Positions 26,388 to 34,719 of a stretch of 64,000 bases of DNA are shown here, piece by piece. The notes below the pieces were generated by a model that saw only the letters and a list, made by a program, of their open reading frames with translations, made no database searches and had not been told where the DNA came from. The position numbers were made by a program, and so were the translations under genes. This DNA comes from RCIO01 sp040880025 (GTDB lineage: Bacteria > Pseudomonadota > Alphaproteobacteria > Rhizobiales > Rhizobiaceae): contig JBBDJD010000013.1 of NCBI GenBank assembly GCA_040880025.1, forward strand, positions 434,001 through 498,000. The letters are read 5' to 3'. Each line of letters starts with the position of its first letter. Position 1 is the first letter of the stretch.

Positions 26388-28124
26388 TCAATAGATGTCG
26401 GGTTCGGGGATTGTCGCCCCGGCGACGGCTTCGAGGAAGTCGAAATCGCAGCCGAGATTGGCCTGGGTGATGTGCTTGGCGAACATCTTGCCGTAGCCGC
26501 GCGGATAATGCGGCGTGGGCGCCTTCCATTCGCCACGCCGCCGCGCCAGTTCGTCCTCGGCGACCAGCATGTCGATGCGGCGCTCCGATACGCTGACGCT
26601 GACGCGGTCGCCGGTCTTGAGCAGCGCCAGCGGTCCGCCGACATGCGCTTCGGGCGCGGCATGCAGAATGCATGCGCCGTAGGACGTGCCGCTCATGCGC
26701 GCATCGGACAGGCGCAGCATGTCGCGTACGCCCTTCTTCAGCAGCCTCTTCGGGATTGGCAGCATTCCCCATTCCGGCATGCCGGGGCCGCCCTGCGGGC
26801 CGGCGTAACGCAGCACCAGGATGTCGTTCTCGGTCACGTCGAGGTCCTCGTCGTCGACCGCCGCCTTCATCTCCGGGTAGCTGTCGAAGACCAGCGCCCG
26901 GCCTTCGTTCTCAAGCAGATGCGACGCGCAGGCCGACGGCTTTATGACGCAGCCGTCTGGTGCGAGATTGCCCTTCAGCACCGCCAGCGCGCCCTCGTGA
27001 TAGACCGGATTGGAGAGCGGCCGGATCACGTCGTCATTGTAGACCTCGGCGTCCTTGATCGCCTCCCCGAGCGTGATTCCGGCGACCGTCGGCGCCGAAA
27101 GGTCCAGCTTGTCGCCCATATTGCGCATGAGCGCGGGCAAGCCGCCGGCGTAATAGAAATCTTCCATCAGGTAGGTATCGCCGGATGGGCGGATATTGGC
27201 GATTACCGGCGTGGTGCGCGCCAGCCGGTCGAAATCGTCGAGCGTGAGGTCGATGCCGGCCCGTCTGGCCATGGCGACCAGATGAATGACTGCATTGGTC
27301 GAGCAGCCGGTCGCCATCGCCACGGTCGCGGCGTTGCGCACCGCGCTTTCGCTGATGATCGAGGAAGGCCTGACGTCGTCCCAGACCATGTCAACGATGC
27401 GCCGTCCGCAGTTCGTCGCCATGCGGACGTGGTTTGCATCCGCCGCGGGGATCGAACTCGCGCCGGGCAGGGTGAGTCCGAGCGCTTCGGCGATCGCTGT
27501 CATGGTGGAGGCCGTGCCCATGGTCATGCAATGGCCGTAGGAGCGGGCGATTCCGGCCTCCAGCCCGTTCCACTCGGCGGCGTCCAGATTGCCCGCGCGC
27601 CGCTCGTCCCAGTATTTCCAGGCGTCCGATCCGGAACCCAGGTAATTTCCCTTGAAATTGCCGCGCAGCATCGGACCGGCGGGCAGGAAGATCATCGGCA
27701 GCCCGGCGCTGATCGCGCCCATGACGAGGCCCGGCGTGGTCTTGTCGCAGCCGCCCATCAGCACCGCTCCGTCGACTGGATGCGAGCGCAGCAACTCCTC
27801 CGTCTCCATCGCCAGCATATTGCGGTAGAGCATGGTGGTCGGCTTCACGAAGCTTTCCGACAATGACAGCGCCGGCAGTTCCAGCGGAAATCCGCCGGCT
27901 TGCAGCACACCGCGCTTCACGTCGTTGACGCGGTCCTTGAAATGCATGTGGCAGGGCTGTGCGTCCGACCAGGTATTGATGACCGCGATGACCGGCTTTC
28001 CGGCCCAGTCACCGGCGTCGTAGCCGATCTGCATCATGCGCGAGCGGTGGCCGAACGATCGCAGATCGTCCGGTTCGAACCAGCGGGCGCTGCGCAGCAC
28101 TTTTTTGTTCTTCTTATCGGCCAA
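26388..28124 (-). CDS. IlvD/Edd family sugar-acid dehydratase
   Basis: 578 residues, the length of L-arabinonate/D-xylonate-type dehydratases rather than IlvD proper (about 615). Three iron-sulfur cysteines are visible: Cys58 (DAQPCHMH), Cys126 (GGCDKT) and Cys199 (YGHCMTMGTAST). The reaction is removal of water from an aldonic or aldaric acid to give a 2-keto-3-deoxy acid. In this cluster it would act after the lactonase. The exact sugar is not determinable from sequence. Confidence 0.87.
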   Translation of the reverse strand: MADKKNKKVLRSARWFEPDDLRSFGHRSRMMQIGYDAGDWAGKPVIAVINTWSDAQPCHMHFKDRVNDVKRGVLQAGGFPLELPALSLSESFVKPTTMLYRNMLAMETEELLRSHPVDGAVLMGGCDKTTPGLVMGAISAGLPMIFLPAGPMLRGNFKGNYLGSGSDAWKYWDERRAGNLDAAEWNGLEAGIARSYGHCMTMGTASTMTAIAEALGLTLPGASSIPAADANHVRMATNCGRRIVDMVWDDVRPSSIISESAVRNAATVAMATGCSTNAVIHLVAMARRAGIDLTLDDFDRLARTTPVIANIRPSGDTYLMEDFYYAGGLPALMRNMGDKLDLSAPTVAGITLGEAIKDAEVYNDDVIRPLSNPVYHEGALAVLKGNLAPDGCVIKPSACASHLLENEGRALVFDSYPEMKAAVDDEDLDVTENDILVLRYAGPQGGPGMPEWGMLPIPKRLLKKGVRDMLRLSDARMSGTSYGACILHAAPEAHVGGPLALLKTGDRVSVSVSERRIDMLVAEDELARRRGEWKAPTPHYPRGYGKMFAKHITQANLGCDFDFLEAVAGATIPEPDIY

Positions 28125-28151
28125 GCCCGACTCCCATCATGCGACTGAGTT

Positions 28152-29039
28152 TCATTCGGTCATTCCACCAACAAGCGCCGGCTGCGGCCCGAAATGCGGC
28201 ACGGGCGCGCCTCGAATCGGCGAGGGCGCCGCCATCAGCCTGCCGCCGTTACCAGCTCCGGATTTCGAGGTGAGGAAGATCCGGCCGTCTCCGAAAGCCG
28301 GTTTCGTCGGACCGTCCATCGGCGTCGGAATGGTCGCGGCAATGCGCCCATCGGGTGTGAAGACATAGATCTCCCCACCGCCGACCCCGGCGATCCAGTA
28401 ATTGCCGTCGGCGTCGAGCGCCGCGCCGTCCGGGCGTCCCGCCAGGTCGTGAAAGCGGGCGAAGACGTGCCGTTCACCGACCGCGCCGCTTTGGATGTCG
28501 AGGTCCACAGCCCACACGGTCTGCAGATCGGAGTGCGAATCCGAGACGTAGAGCCGGCCGCGCGCGGCATCGACGGCAAGGCCATTCGGGATGCGCATAC
28601 CGGTCAGGATCGACCTCACTGTCATGTCGGGTTCGATGCAAAGCAGCTTGCCAGCGGCGCGGGCGTTGCCGATGTCCATAGTGCCCGCCCACAGTCGTCC
28701 CGCTGGATCGGTCGTGGCGTCGTTGAAGCGTACCCCTTCGTCGAGAAGCCGCCAGATACGCTCGAATTCGCCATTGGCGGGGTCGAAGGCGAACAGCCCC
28801 GTTTCCATGCCGGCGACAACGCCATTCGCGCAGAGCGCCACGAAACCGATCTGTTCGGGCGTCGCCCAGCTTCGCGTGGCGCTGTTGGCCAGGCTGGTCA
28901 GGTGAAGCCGCCTGCCGGGGATGTCGACCCACCAGACCGCGTCGTCCGCCGCAGACCAGACCGGGCTTTCGCCCAGCTCGGCCGTTACGGTCGAAAGCGG
29001 CGTGAACGCCGGCGCGGTCTCGATTTCCATCCCTGCCAT
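28152..29039 (-). CDS. SMP-30/gluconolactonase family lactonase
   Basis: A 295-residue six-bladed beta-propeller. Metal and active-site residues lie in LGESPVW (Glu), RFNDATTDPAGRLWAGTM (Asn, Asp), RIPNGLAVD (Asn) and YVSDSHSD (Asp). It would hydrolyse the lactone made by the uronate or aldose dehydrogenase. First gene of the minus-strand catabolic operon and divergent from the TRAP transporter, with a shared 152-base regulatory region. Confidence 0.87.
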   Translation of the reverse strand: MAGMEIETAPAFTPLSTVTAELGESPVWSAADDAVWWVDIPGRRLHLTSLANSATRSWATPEQIGFVALCANGVVAGMETGLFAFDPANGEFERIWRLLDEGVRFNDATTDPAGRLWAGTMDIGNARAAGKLLCIEPDMTVRSILTGMRIPNGLAVDAARGRLYVSDSHSDLQTVWAVDLDIQSGAVGERHVFARFHDLAGRPDGAALDADGNYWIAGVGGGEIYVFTPDGRIAATIPTPMDGPTKPAFGDGRIFLTSKSGAGNGGRLMAAPSPIRGAPVPHFGPQPALVGGMTE

Positions 29040-29103
29040 CGGGCCTTTCTGCCCTTTTGTTTTCGCGCAATCCAGCCCGATCTGAGTGGTCGCGACACGA
29101 CCG

Positions 29104-29131
29104 TTGACAAGCCGATTGCTATTTTTATTAT
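29104..29131 (+). promoter_or_regulatory. probable promoter of the TRAP transporter operon
   Basis: TTGACA (29104-29109), 16 bases, TATTAT (29126-29131), about 60 bases before the substrate-binding protein ATG. The stretch is strikingly A+T-rich. A palindrome overlaps the -10 side. Confidence 0.65.
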
Positions 29132-29149
29132 TCTAGGTAGACTAAAATA
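29129..29149. promoter_or_regulatory. candidate GntR operator in the divergent region
   Basis: TATTCTAG (29129-29136) and CTAAAATA (29142-29149) form an inverted repeat with one mismatch around GTAGA, overlapping the -10 element and likely start site of the TRAP promoter. Its position fits repression by the GntR-type regulator encoded at 32008-32730. Confidence 0.45.
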
Positions 29150-29191
29150 TCAATTGGCCGTGTGGCTCAATTGCCTAGGGAGAAGACTGAA

Positions 29192-30172
29192 ATGAAGAGT
29201 GTACTGAAAACCGTTGGCTTTGCCGTGGTCGTCTCGGCCGCGTTGGGCTTTGCGAGCATAGCCTATGCCGAAACCACGCTGCGCATCGGCACGGTGCTTG
29301 CGCCAAACGACCCGATGGGGCAGGGGCTGGAGAAGTTCAAAGCCGAGGTCGAGAAAGCCACCGGTGGCGAAGTTGTCGTCGAGGTGTTCCACAATTCTCA
29401 GCTCGGCGATTCCACGGAGATGCTGGACCAGGCGCGCGCCGGCGCCAATGTCGGCACCGTGACCGACGTCGCTCGGCTTTCCGAATTCGTGCCTTCGCTC
29501 GCCATCATGTCGGCGCCGTTCCTGTTCGATGCCTATGAGGACGCCGACAAGTTCGCCCTGTCCGATCAGTATCTCGCCTGGGGCGAGGAACTGAAGGAAA
29601 AGGCCGGGCTCGTGATGCTGGCGTCCAACTGGTATCAGGGCGCGCGCCATGCGCTGACCCAGGTTCCTGTCTCCAAGCCCGCTGATTTGAGCGGCGTCCG
29701 CATGCGCACCATCGGCGCGCCGGTCTGGATCGAGACCATCCGCGCGATGGGCGCCGAACCCACTCCGATGGCGTGGGGTGAGGTCTACTCGGCTCTGCAA
29801 CTCGGCACGCTCGATGGCGCCGAGGCGCAACCGACTGCGATCTGGGGCGCCAAGCTCTACGAAGTCGTCAAGCACGTCACTTTGACCGGCCACATCCAGC
29901 TCGTCACGGCCCTGGTCATCGGTGCTGAAACCTGGGACCAGATTTCACCCGAGAACCAGAAGATCGTGCGCGATCTGGCGGTCGAGAACGGTCGCTACGC
30001 CTCCGGTCTCACCGTTGAGCTGGGCGAGAAGGCGATGACTGACGTGGCCGCGACCGGCGTCACAATCAGCGACGTCGATCTGGCTCCGTTCAAGGAGGCG
30101 GTGGCCGGCGTCTACGACATGCTCGACCTCACCAAGGAAGCCGAGATCGTCAAGACGGTCCTCGGCAAGTAA
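29192..30172 (+). CDS. TRAP transporter substrate-binding protein (DctP type)
   Basis: 326 residues with a signal peptide (about 1-26, ending SIAYAE). Periplasmic receptor of a tripartite ATP-independent transporter. The carboxylate-clamping arginine lies in LSGVRMRTIGAPVW, followed by GAEPTPMAWGEVYSALQLGTLDGAE, the conserved ligand-pocket region. The ligand is probably a sugar acid, from the neighbouring uronate-type enzymes. The start follows AGGGAGAAG. Confidence 0.93.
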   Translation: MKSVLKTVGFAVVVSAALGFASIAYAETTLRIGTVLAPNDPMGQGLEKFKAEVEKATGGEVVVEVFHNSQLGDSTEMLDQARAGANVGTVTDVARLSEFVPSLAIMSAPFLFDAYEDADKFALSDQYLAWGEELKEKAGLVMLASNWYQGARHALTQVPVSKPADLSGVRMRTIGAPVWIETIRAMGAEPTPMAWGEVYSALQLGTLDGAEAQPTAIWGAKLYEVVKHVTLTGHIQLVTALVIGAETWDQISPENQKIVRDLAVENGRYASGLTVELGEKAMTDVAATGVTISDVDLAPFKEAVAGVYDMLDLTKEAEIVKTVLGK

Positions 30173-30225
30173 CAGTGAGCGGCGCAGGCTATCCGTCCAG
30201 GCGCAATACACAGTAAGAGCAATCT

Positions 30226-30678
30226 ATGTATCAGCGCCTGGAATTCGCCTGCGCCTGCCTCCTTCTGGCAGCCATCGTGATCCTGATCGGGGTGGCTGCC
30301 GTCACCCGCTTCATGGGATCGCCCATCATCTGGTCGATCGAGATCGGCCAGCTTCTGTTCGTCTGGCTGGTCATGCTGGCGGCGGACCTTGCCATGCAGC
30401 AGGGGCGTCATTTCGGGCTGTCCCTGCTGGCCGACGCCCTGCCGCCACCCGCGCAGCGCATCGTCGAGATCGTGAACTACGTGATCGTGATGGCGCTGCT
30501 GGTCTTCCTGCTGGTCTATTCCGTGCGCAACACAATCCTCATGCATCCCCGGCTGATCGGGGCCACGCAGATGAACGCTTCGCTCATTCATGCCGCCATG
30601 CCCATCGGCCTCTTGCTCATGATCCGCACGCTCGCCGTCCAGCTATACGGCCGCATTCGATCGGCGGAGGCCGGCTGA
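30226..30678 (+). CDS. TRAP transporter small membrane subunit (DctQ type)
   Basis: 150 residues with four hydrophobic helices (about 5-25, 40-60, 83-105, 120-142). The IIWSIEIGQLLFVWLVMLAADLAMQ region is typical of DctQ. It scaffolds the large subunit in the inner membrane. Its stop codon shares a base with the dctM-type start (TGATG), indicating coupling. Confidence 0.9.
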   Translation: MYQRLEFACACLLLAAIVILIGVAAVTRFMGSPIIWSIEIGQLLFVWLVMLAADLAMQQGRHFGLSLLADALPPPAQRIVEIVNYVIVMALLVFLLVYSVRNTILMHPRLIGATQMNASLIHAAMPIGLLLMIRTLAVQLYGRIRSAEAG

Positions 30679-31958
30679 TGCTGATGCTCATCGCAGTCCT
30701 GTTCGCAGTCTTTATGGTCATCGGGCTTCCGGTCGCTTTCGCGCTCGCGCTGTCCGCGATACCGGTTTTCGTCCTTACCGGCACCATGCCGCCCACCGTG
30801 GCGTTGCAGAAGATGGTGACGGCGACCCAGAACTTCCCGCTGCTGGCGGTGCCGTTCTTCATTCTGGCCGGCAATTTGATGAACGCCACCGGCATCACGC
30901 AGCGGCTGGTGAAGTTCGCCCGGCTTCTGACCGGCTGGATGGCCGGCGGACTGGCGCAGGTATCGATCATCCTGTCGTTCCTGATGGGCGGTATTTCCGG
31001 CTCGGCCGTCGCCGATGCCTCGATGGAAGCGCGGCTGCTCGGCCCGTCGATGCTGCAACAGGGTTATTCCAAGGGCTCCACCGCCGCGATTCTGGCCTTC
31101 GGCTCGATCATCACCGCGACCATCCCGCCGGCAATCGGCCTGATCCTGTTCGGCTTCATCAACGAAGTCTCGATCGGCAGGCTCTTTCTTGCCGGAATAT
31201 TGCCCGGCGCGTTCCTGACGATCGTGCTGATGGGCACGACGTGGCTGGTCGCCAAGCGCAACGGCTATATGCCGGATCTGCCGGCGCCGCCGAAAGCGCG
31301 TGAGCTGTGGGCGAGCTTTCTGGAAAGCATCTGGGCGCTGGCATTCCCTTTCATCCTGATCATCGGCTTCCGCTTCGGCTTCTTTACCGCCACGGAAGCA
31401 GGCGTGTTCCTGGTGTTCTACGCGCTGTTCATCGGCACGGTGGTCTATCGCGAACTGGACTTGCGCAAGGTCTACGAGGCGATGAAGGCTTCCGTCAGCG
31501 ATCTTGGCATGATCATGCTGCTGATCATGATGGCGGCCGTGCTGGGCTATGCCGTCACAATCGAGCGCGCGCCCCAGCAGATCACCGAATATGTGACGAC
31601 GCTGACCTCCGATCCGTTGTTCATTCTGCTGCTGGTCGTGGCGCTGCTTGTCATCAGCGGCATGTTCCTGGAAGGCGCGGCCAACATCCTGCTGGTCACG
31701 CCCATCGTCATGCCTGTGCTGATCAGTGCCGGCTACGACCCGGTCCATCTCGGCATATTGATGGTCACGCTGATCAATTTCGGGGGACTGACGCCGCCGG
31801 TTGGCGTCATCATGTTCACTGTATGCGGGATACTCGGCGTCAAGACCGGCGCGTTCACGCGCGCCGCATTGCCCTTTTTCGCGGCGATGGCGGTGTTCTT
31901 CGCCGTGCTCGTGGGCTTCCCGGCACTGTCGCTGTTCCTGCCGGGGGTGTTGATGTGA
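30678..31958 (+). CDS. TRAP transporter large membrane subunit (DctM type)
   Basis: 426 residues, about 11-12 helices of the ion-transporter superfamily. Signature segments are FPLLAVPFFILAGNLMN near residue 53 and GGISGSAVADAS near 101, and the C-terminal half has GLTPPVGVIMFTVCGI. It couples sodium entry to import of the ligand delivered by the binding protein. Confidence 0.94.
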   Translation: MLMLIAVLFAVFMVIGLPVAFALALSAIPVFVLTGTMPPTVALQKMVTATQNFPLLAVPFFILAGNLMNATGITQRLVKFARLLTGWMAGGLAQVSIILSFLMGGISGSAVADASMEARLLGPSMLQQGYSKGSTAAILAFGSIITATIPPAIGLILFGFINEVSIGRLFLAGILPGAFLTIVLMGTTWLVAKRNGYMPDLPAPPKARELWASFLESIWALAFPFILIIGFRFGFFTATEAGVFLVFYALFIGTVVYRELDLRKVYEAMKASVSDLGMIMLLIMMAAVLGYAVTIERAPQQITEYVTTLTSDPLFILLLVVALLVISGMFLEGAANILLVTPIVMPVLISAGYDPVHLGILMVTLINFGGLTPPVGVIMFTVCGILGVKTGAFTRAALPFFAAMAVFFAVLVGFPALSLFLPGVLM

Positions 31959-32007
31959 CGATGGCCGCCGCGATTCGAAACCGATTTCCGATACCGGAGC
32001 TGAGCTC

Positions 32008-32730
32008 ATGAACGACCAATTGCCCGGCAAGAGCTCGGTGTCGTCGGCGTTGAGGATCGGCCCGTCGATCGGGCAGGGATCGGCCTCCACGCGGCTCTAT
32101 GCCGACCTGCGCGAACGCATCGTCGGTCTGGAACTTCCGCCGGACACCACGCTGGACCGTTCGGAACTCGCCGACTACTACCAGGTCAGCCAGTCGCCCG
32201 TGCGCGAGGCGATCCTCAGGCTGGAACAAGACGGTCTGGTTCAATCTTTTCCGCAGTCGCGCACAATGGTGACCCGCATCGACGTCTCGCGCATTCGCGA
32301 GGAGCATTTCTTGCGGGTGGCGATGGAATGCGAGATCGTGCGGCGGCTGGCGGAGGAAAGCCCGCAGACGACCATCACCAAGATCAAGGGTCTGGTTCGG
32401 CTTCAGGAGGCGCTGGTCAACGACGTCGACCAGGCCGATCTTTTCAAGCAGCTCGACGAGGCATTCCACGAGGCGCTGTACGAGGGAGTGGGGCAGACCA
32501 ACCTGCACCGGCACATCGTCGCACGTTCGGGCCACATGGCCCGGGTGCGAACGCTCGACCTGCCCAAGAAGGGCAAGATGCGCGCCGTGCTGGAGGGGCA
32601 TCAGTCGATCCTGGACGCGATAGCGACGGGCGACGGTCTGGCCGCGGCCACCGCCATGCGCAAGCACCTTTCGGGCACCATCGAGCGGCTGCCGGCGCTG
32701 CAGTCGGAAAAGCCGCAATATTTTTCCTGA
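32008..32730 (+). CDS. GntR family regulator, FCD (FadR) subfamily
   Basis: 240 residues. The winged helix spans about 30-95 (LYADLRERIVGLELPP... SELADYYQVSQSPVREAILRLEQDGLV). The FCD ligand domain spans about 100-230, with the metal-binding residues in LDEAFHEALYE, HQSILDAI and RKHLSG. Likely represses the sugar-acid cluster until a sugar acid binds. Lies 49 bases after the TRAP permease and is probably co-transcribed. Confidence 0.9.
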   Translation: MNDQLPGKSSVSSALRIGPSIGQGSASTRLYADLRERIVGLELPPDTTLDRSELADYYQVSQSPVREAILRLEQDGLVQSFPQSRTMVTRIDVSRIREEHFLRVAMECEIVRRLAEESPQTTITKIKGLVRLQEALVNDVDQADLFKQLDEAFHEALYEGVGQTNLHRHIVARSGHMARVRTLDLPKKGKMRAVLEGHQSILDAIATGDGLAAATAMRKHLSGTIERLPALQSEKPQYFS

Positions 32731-32842
32731 TTTGAGCCGGCGGACGGGAATCGAGGCTGGCTGGCAAGCGCGACCGCGACGGCCGGCCAGGCTGCGGTGT
32801 CTCAGGCCCGAGTACAGCGAGGAATGGTCGTGAGAAAGAAAA

Positions 32843-32918
<76 letters not shown>

Positions 32919-32962
32919 GCCGTGAGCCGCCCGTTTAGGCGGTTCGCGCCGTCGCCGCAAGC

Positions 32963-32984
32963 AAAAACAGGCGCTGTGAGCGCC
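32963..32984 (-). terminator. intrinsic terminator between the two tRNA genes
   Basis: On the minus strand GGCGCT-CAC-AGCGCC is followed by TGTTTTT. It lies just upstream of tRNA-Val, in a place where no minus-strand gene was found to its right, so the transcript it ends is unknown. Confidence 0.6.
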
Positions 32985-33065
32985 GGCGGCAAGGGTCGGG
33001 CAGACGGCCACGCGACGTCGCGCCGGCGAGCCGGTTTCGGTGCGGGTTTCCCGCGCATGCGGCGC

Positions 33066-33094
33066 TTGACAGTTCGGGGGTAAGCGCATAATTC
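33066..33094 (+). promoter_or_regulatory. promoter of tRNA-Asp
   Basis: CTTGACA with TTGACA at 33066-33071, 17 bases, then TAATTC (33089-33094); ATAATT one base earlier is an alternative -10. The position is about 40 bases before the tRNA, as expected for a stable RNA gene. Confidence 0.65.
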
Positions 33095-33134
33095 ACCGCC
33101 ACGATCAGCGGCCGGTTTGCGGCTCCGATCATGC

Positions 33135-33211
33135 GCGGGTGTAGCTCAGTCGGTTAGAGTGCCGGCCTGTCACGCCGGAGGTCGCGGGTTCAAGTCCCGT
33201 CACTCGCGCCA
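33135..33211 (+). tRNA. tRNA-Asp (anticodon GUC)
   Basis: 77 bases with encoded CCA. Acceptor GCGGGTG pairs with CACTCGC (one G-T pair), the anticodon stem is CCGGC/GCCGG with loop CTGTCAC (anticodon GTC), and the T arm is CGGGTTCAAGTCCCG. Confidence 0.97.
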
Positions 33212-33458
33212 TTCATTTCTTCGACAATCCTCAGGTTGGTGTGTTCCGCAACGGCAGCTTTGCCCGGGGCGCTTTTGCGTCATCTGGAGCGCCAAATCTG
33301 CCCAATGTTTGACTTGCGTCGTCCGGGCCGCTGCGTTAACCCTCGCCGCAACGCAGCATGGCCTCGGCGGGGCGCGCCTGCGGGGCAAATCGGTTGCGGC
33401 GCCACATCCGTTTGTGATGCTATAGTCCGCTGGGTATCGTGCCACGGAAAGTCGAATC

Positions 33459-33824
33459 ATGAGTGATCTTCTTCAGTCATATCTTCCCATCGTGGTGTTT
33501 GTCGGCGTCGCCTTGGGCGTGGTCGTGGCGCTGCTGATCGCGCCATTCATCATCGCCTACCGCAATCCCGATCCGGAAAAGCTGTCGGCATATGAGTGCG
33601 GCTTCAACGCGTTCGACGATGCGCGCATGAAGTTCGACATCCGCTTCTATCTCGTGGCGATCCTGTTCATCATCTTCGATCTTGAGGTCGCGTTCCTGTT
33701 TCCGTGGGCGGTGTCGTTTTCCGAAATCGGCTGGCTTGGCTTCTGGTCGATGATGCTGTTCCTTGGAATCCTCACCATCGGCTTTATCTACGAGTGGAAG
33801 AAGGGAGCGCTGGAATGGGATTGA
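33459..33824 (+). CDS. nuoA: NADH-quinone oxidoreductase subunit A
   Basis: A 121-residue membrane subunit of complex I with three helices (about 8-32, 64-86, 92-113). The loop NPDPEKLSAYECGFNAFDDARMKFDIRFY contains the conserved cysteine region that lies near the quinone channel. First gene of the nuo operon; the leader carries a CTATAG -10-like box at 33420-33425 without a clear -35. The stop overlaps the nuoB start. Confidence 0.96.
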   Translation: MSDLLQSYLPIVVFVGVALGVVVALLIAPFIIAYRNPDPEKLSAYECGFNAFDDARMKFDIRFYLVAILFIIFDLEVAFLFPWAVSFSEIGWLGFWSMMLFLGILTIGFIYEWKKGALEWD

Positions 33825-34393
33825 ACGACCCTTCCGCAACGATGGTGGCGCCCCGGCCGAGAGGTATCCTCGACCCGAACACCAGCCGGCCCGTGGGCGA
33901 CGATCCGATCTTCGCCGAATTCAACCTCGAACTTTCCGACAAGGGCTTTGTCGTCACCTCGTCCGAGGCGCTGATCACCTGGGCGCGCACCGGTTCGCTG
34001 ATGTGGATGACCTTCGGTCTCGCATGCTGCGCGGTCGAGATGATGCACATGTCGATGCCGCGCTACGACGCCGAGCGCTTCGGCATCGCTCCGCGCGCCT
34101 CGCCGCGCCAGTCCGACGTGATGATCGTCGCCGGCACGCTGACCAACAAGATGGCGCCGGCCCTGCGCAAGGTCTACGACCAGATGCCGGAGCCGCGCTA
34201 CGTCATCTCCATGGGCTCATGCGCCAATGGCGGTGGCTACTACCATTATTCCTATTCTGTGGTGCGTGGCTGCGACCGCGTGGTGCCGGTCGATATCTAT
34301 GTGCCTGGCTGTCCTCCGACTGCCGAGGCGCTGCTCTACGGCGTGCTGCTTCTGCAAAAGAAGATACGCCGCACCGGCACGATCGAGCGGTGA
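33815..34393 (+). CDS. nuoB: NADH-quinone oxidoreductase subunit B
   Basis: A 192-residue peripheral-arm subunit that holds iron-sulfur cluster N2, the last electron carrier before quinone. The cluster cysteines are in LACCAVEMM, MGSCANGGG and VPGCPPTAEA. The start at 33815 overlaps the end of nuoA by 10 bases. The next frame starts 5 bases after its stop and is an ABM-like gene rather than nuoC. Confidence 0.97.
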   Translation: MGLNDPSATMVAPRPRGILDPNTSRPVGDDPIFAEFNLELSDKGFVVTSSEALITWARTGSLMWMTFGLACCAVEMMHMSMPRYDAERFGIAPRASPRQSDVMIVAGTLTNKMAPALRKVYDQMPEPRYVISMGSCANGGGYYHYSYSVVRGCDRVVPVDIYVPGCPPTAEALLYGVLLLQKKIRRTGTIER

Positions 34394-34398
34394 GTCGA

Positions 34399-34719
34399 AT
34401 GATCGTGCGCCAGTGGAAAGCCCGCGCGACGCCCGATGGAGCCGATCTCTATCGCGAGCATTTCGTCGGAACCGTCTATCCGGAACTGAAAGGCATCGAA
34501 GGCTTCGAGGGCGCCATGCTGCTTGCCTGCGAGGAGGCTGGTCAGGTGGCTCTCACCGTGGAAACGCGGTGGAAATCGATGGCCGCCGTCATGTCATTCG
34601 CCGGCAGTGAGCCCTCCCGTGCCGTGGTCGAGCAGAATGTGGCGGGCATGGTTATCGCCTACGACGATCATGTGGTCCATCACGATTGCCTTTTCGAAGG
34701 AAAGGCGGCGAATGACTGA
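34399..34719 (+). CDS. ABM-like (dimeric alpha-beta barrel) protein inside the nuo operon
   Basis: 106 residues starting MIVRQWKARA. The pattern (first strand, helix with YREHFVGTVYPELKGIEGFEGAMLL, then VALTVETRWKSMAAVMSFAG and VIAYDDHVVHH) is that of the antibiotic-biosynthesis-monooxygenase-like ferredoxin fold; no cofactor site is evident. It begins 5 bases after nuoB and overlaps the nuoC start by 8 bases, so it must be co-translated with complex I. Not one of the 14 core subunits. Function unknown; a small-molecule or heme-binding role is only a family-based guess. Confidence 0.75.
   Translation: MIVRQWKARATPDGADLYREHFVGTVYPELKGIEGFEGAMLLACEEAGQVALTVETRWKSMAAVMSFAGSEPSRAVVEQNVAGMVIAYDDHVVHHDCLFEGKAAND

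Noticed and set aside
32935..33132. 65-codon minus-strand frame between the tRNA genes
   Set aside because: No ribosome site, no domain, and it overlaps the promoter of tRNA-Asp and the terminator at 32963-32984.
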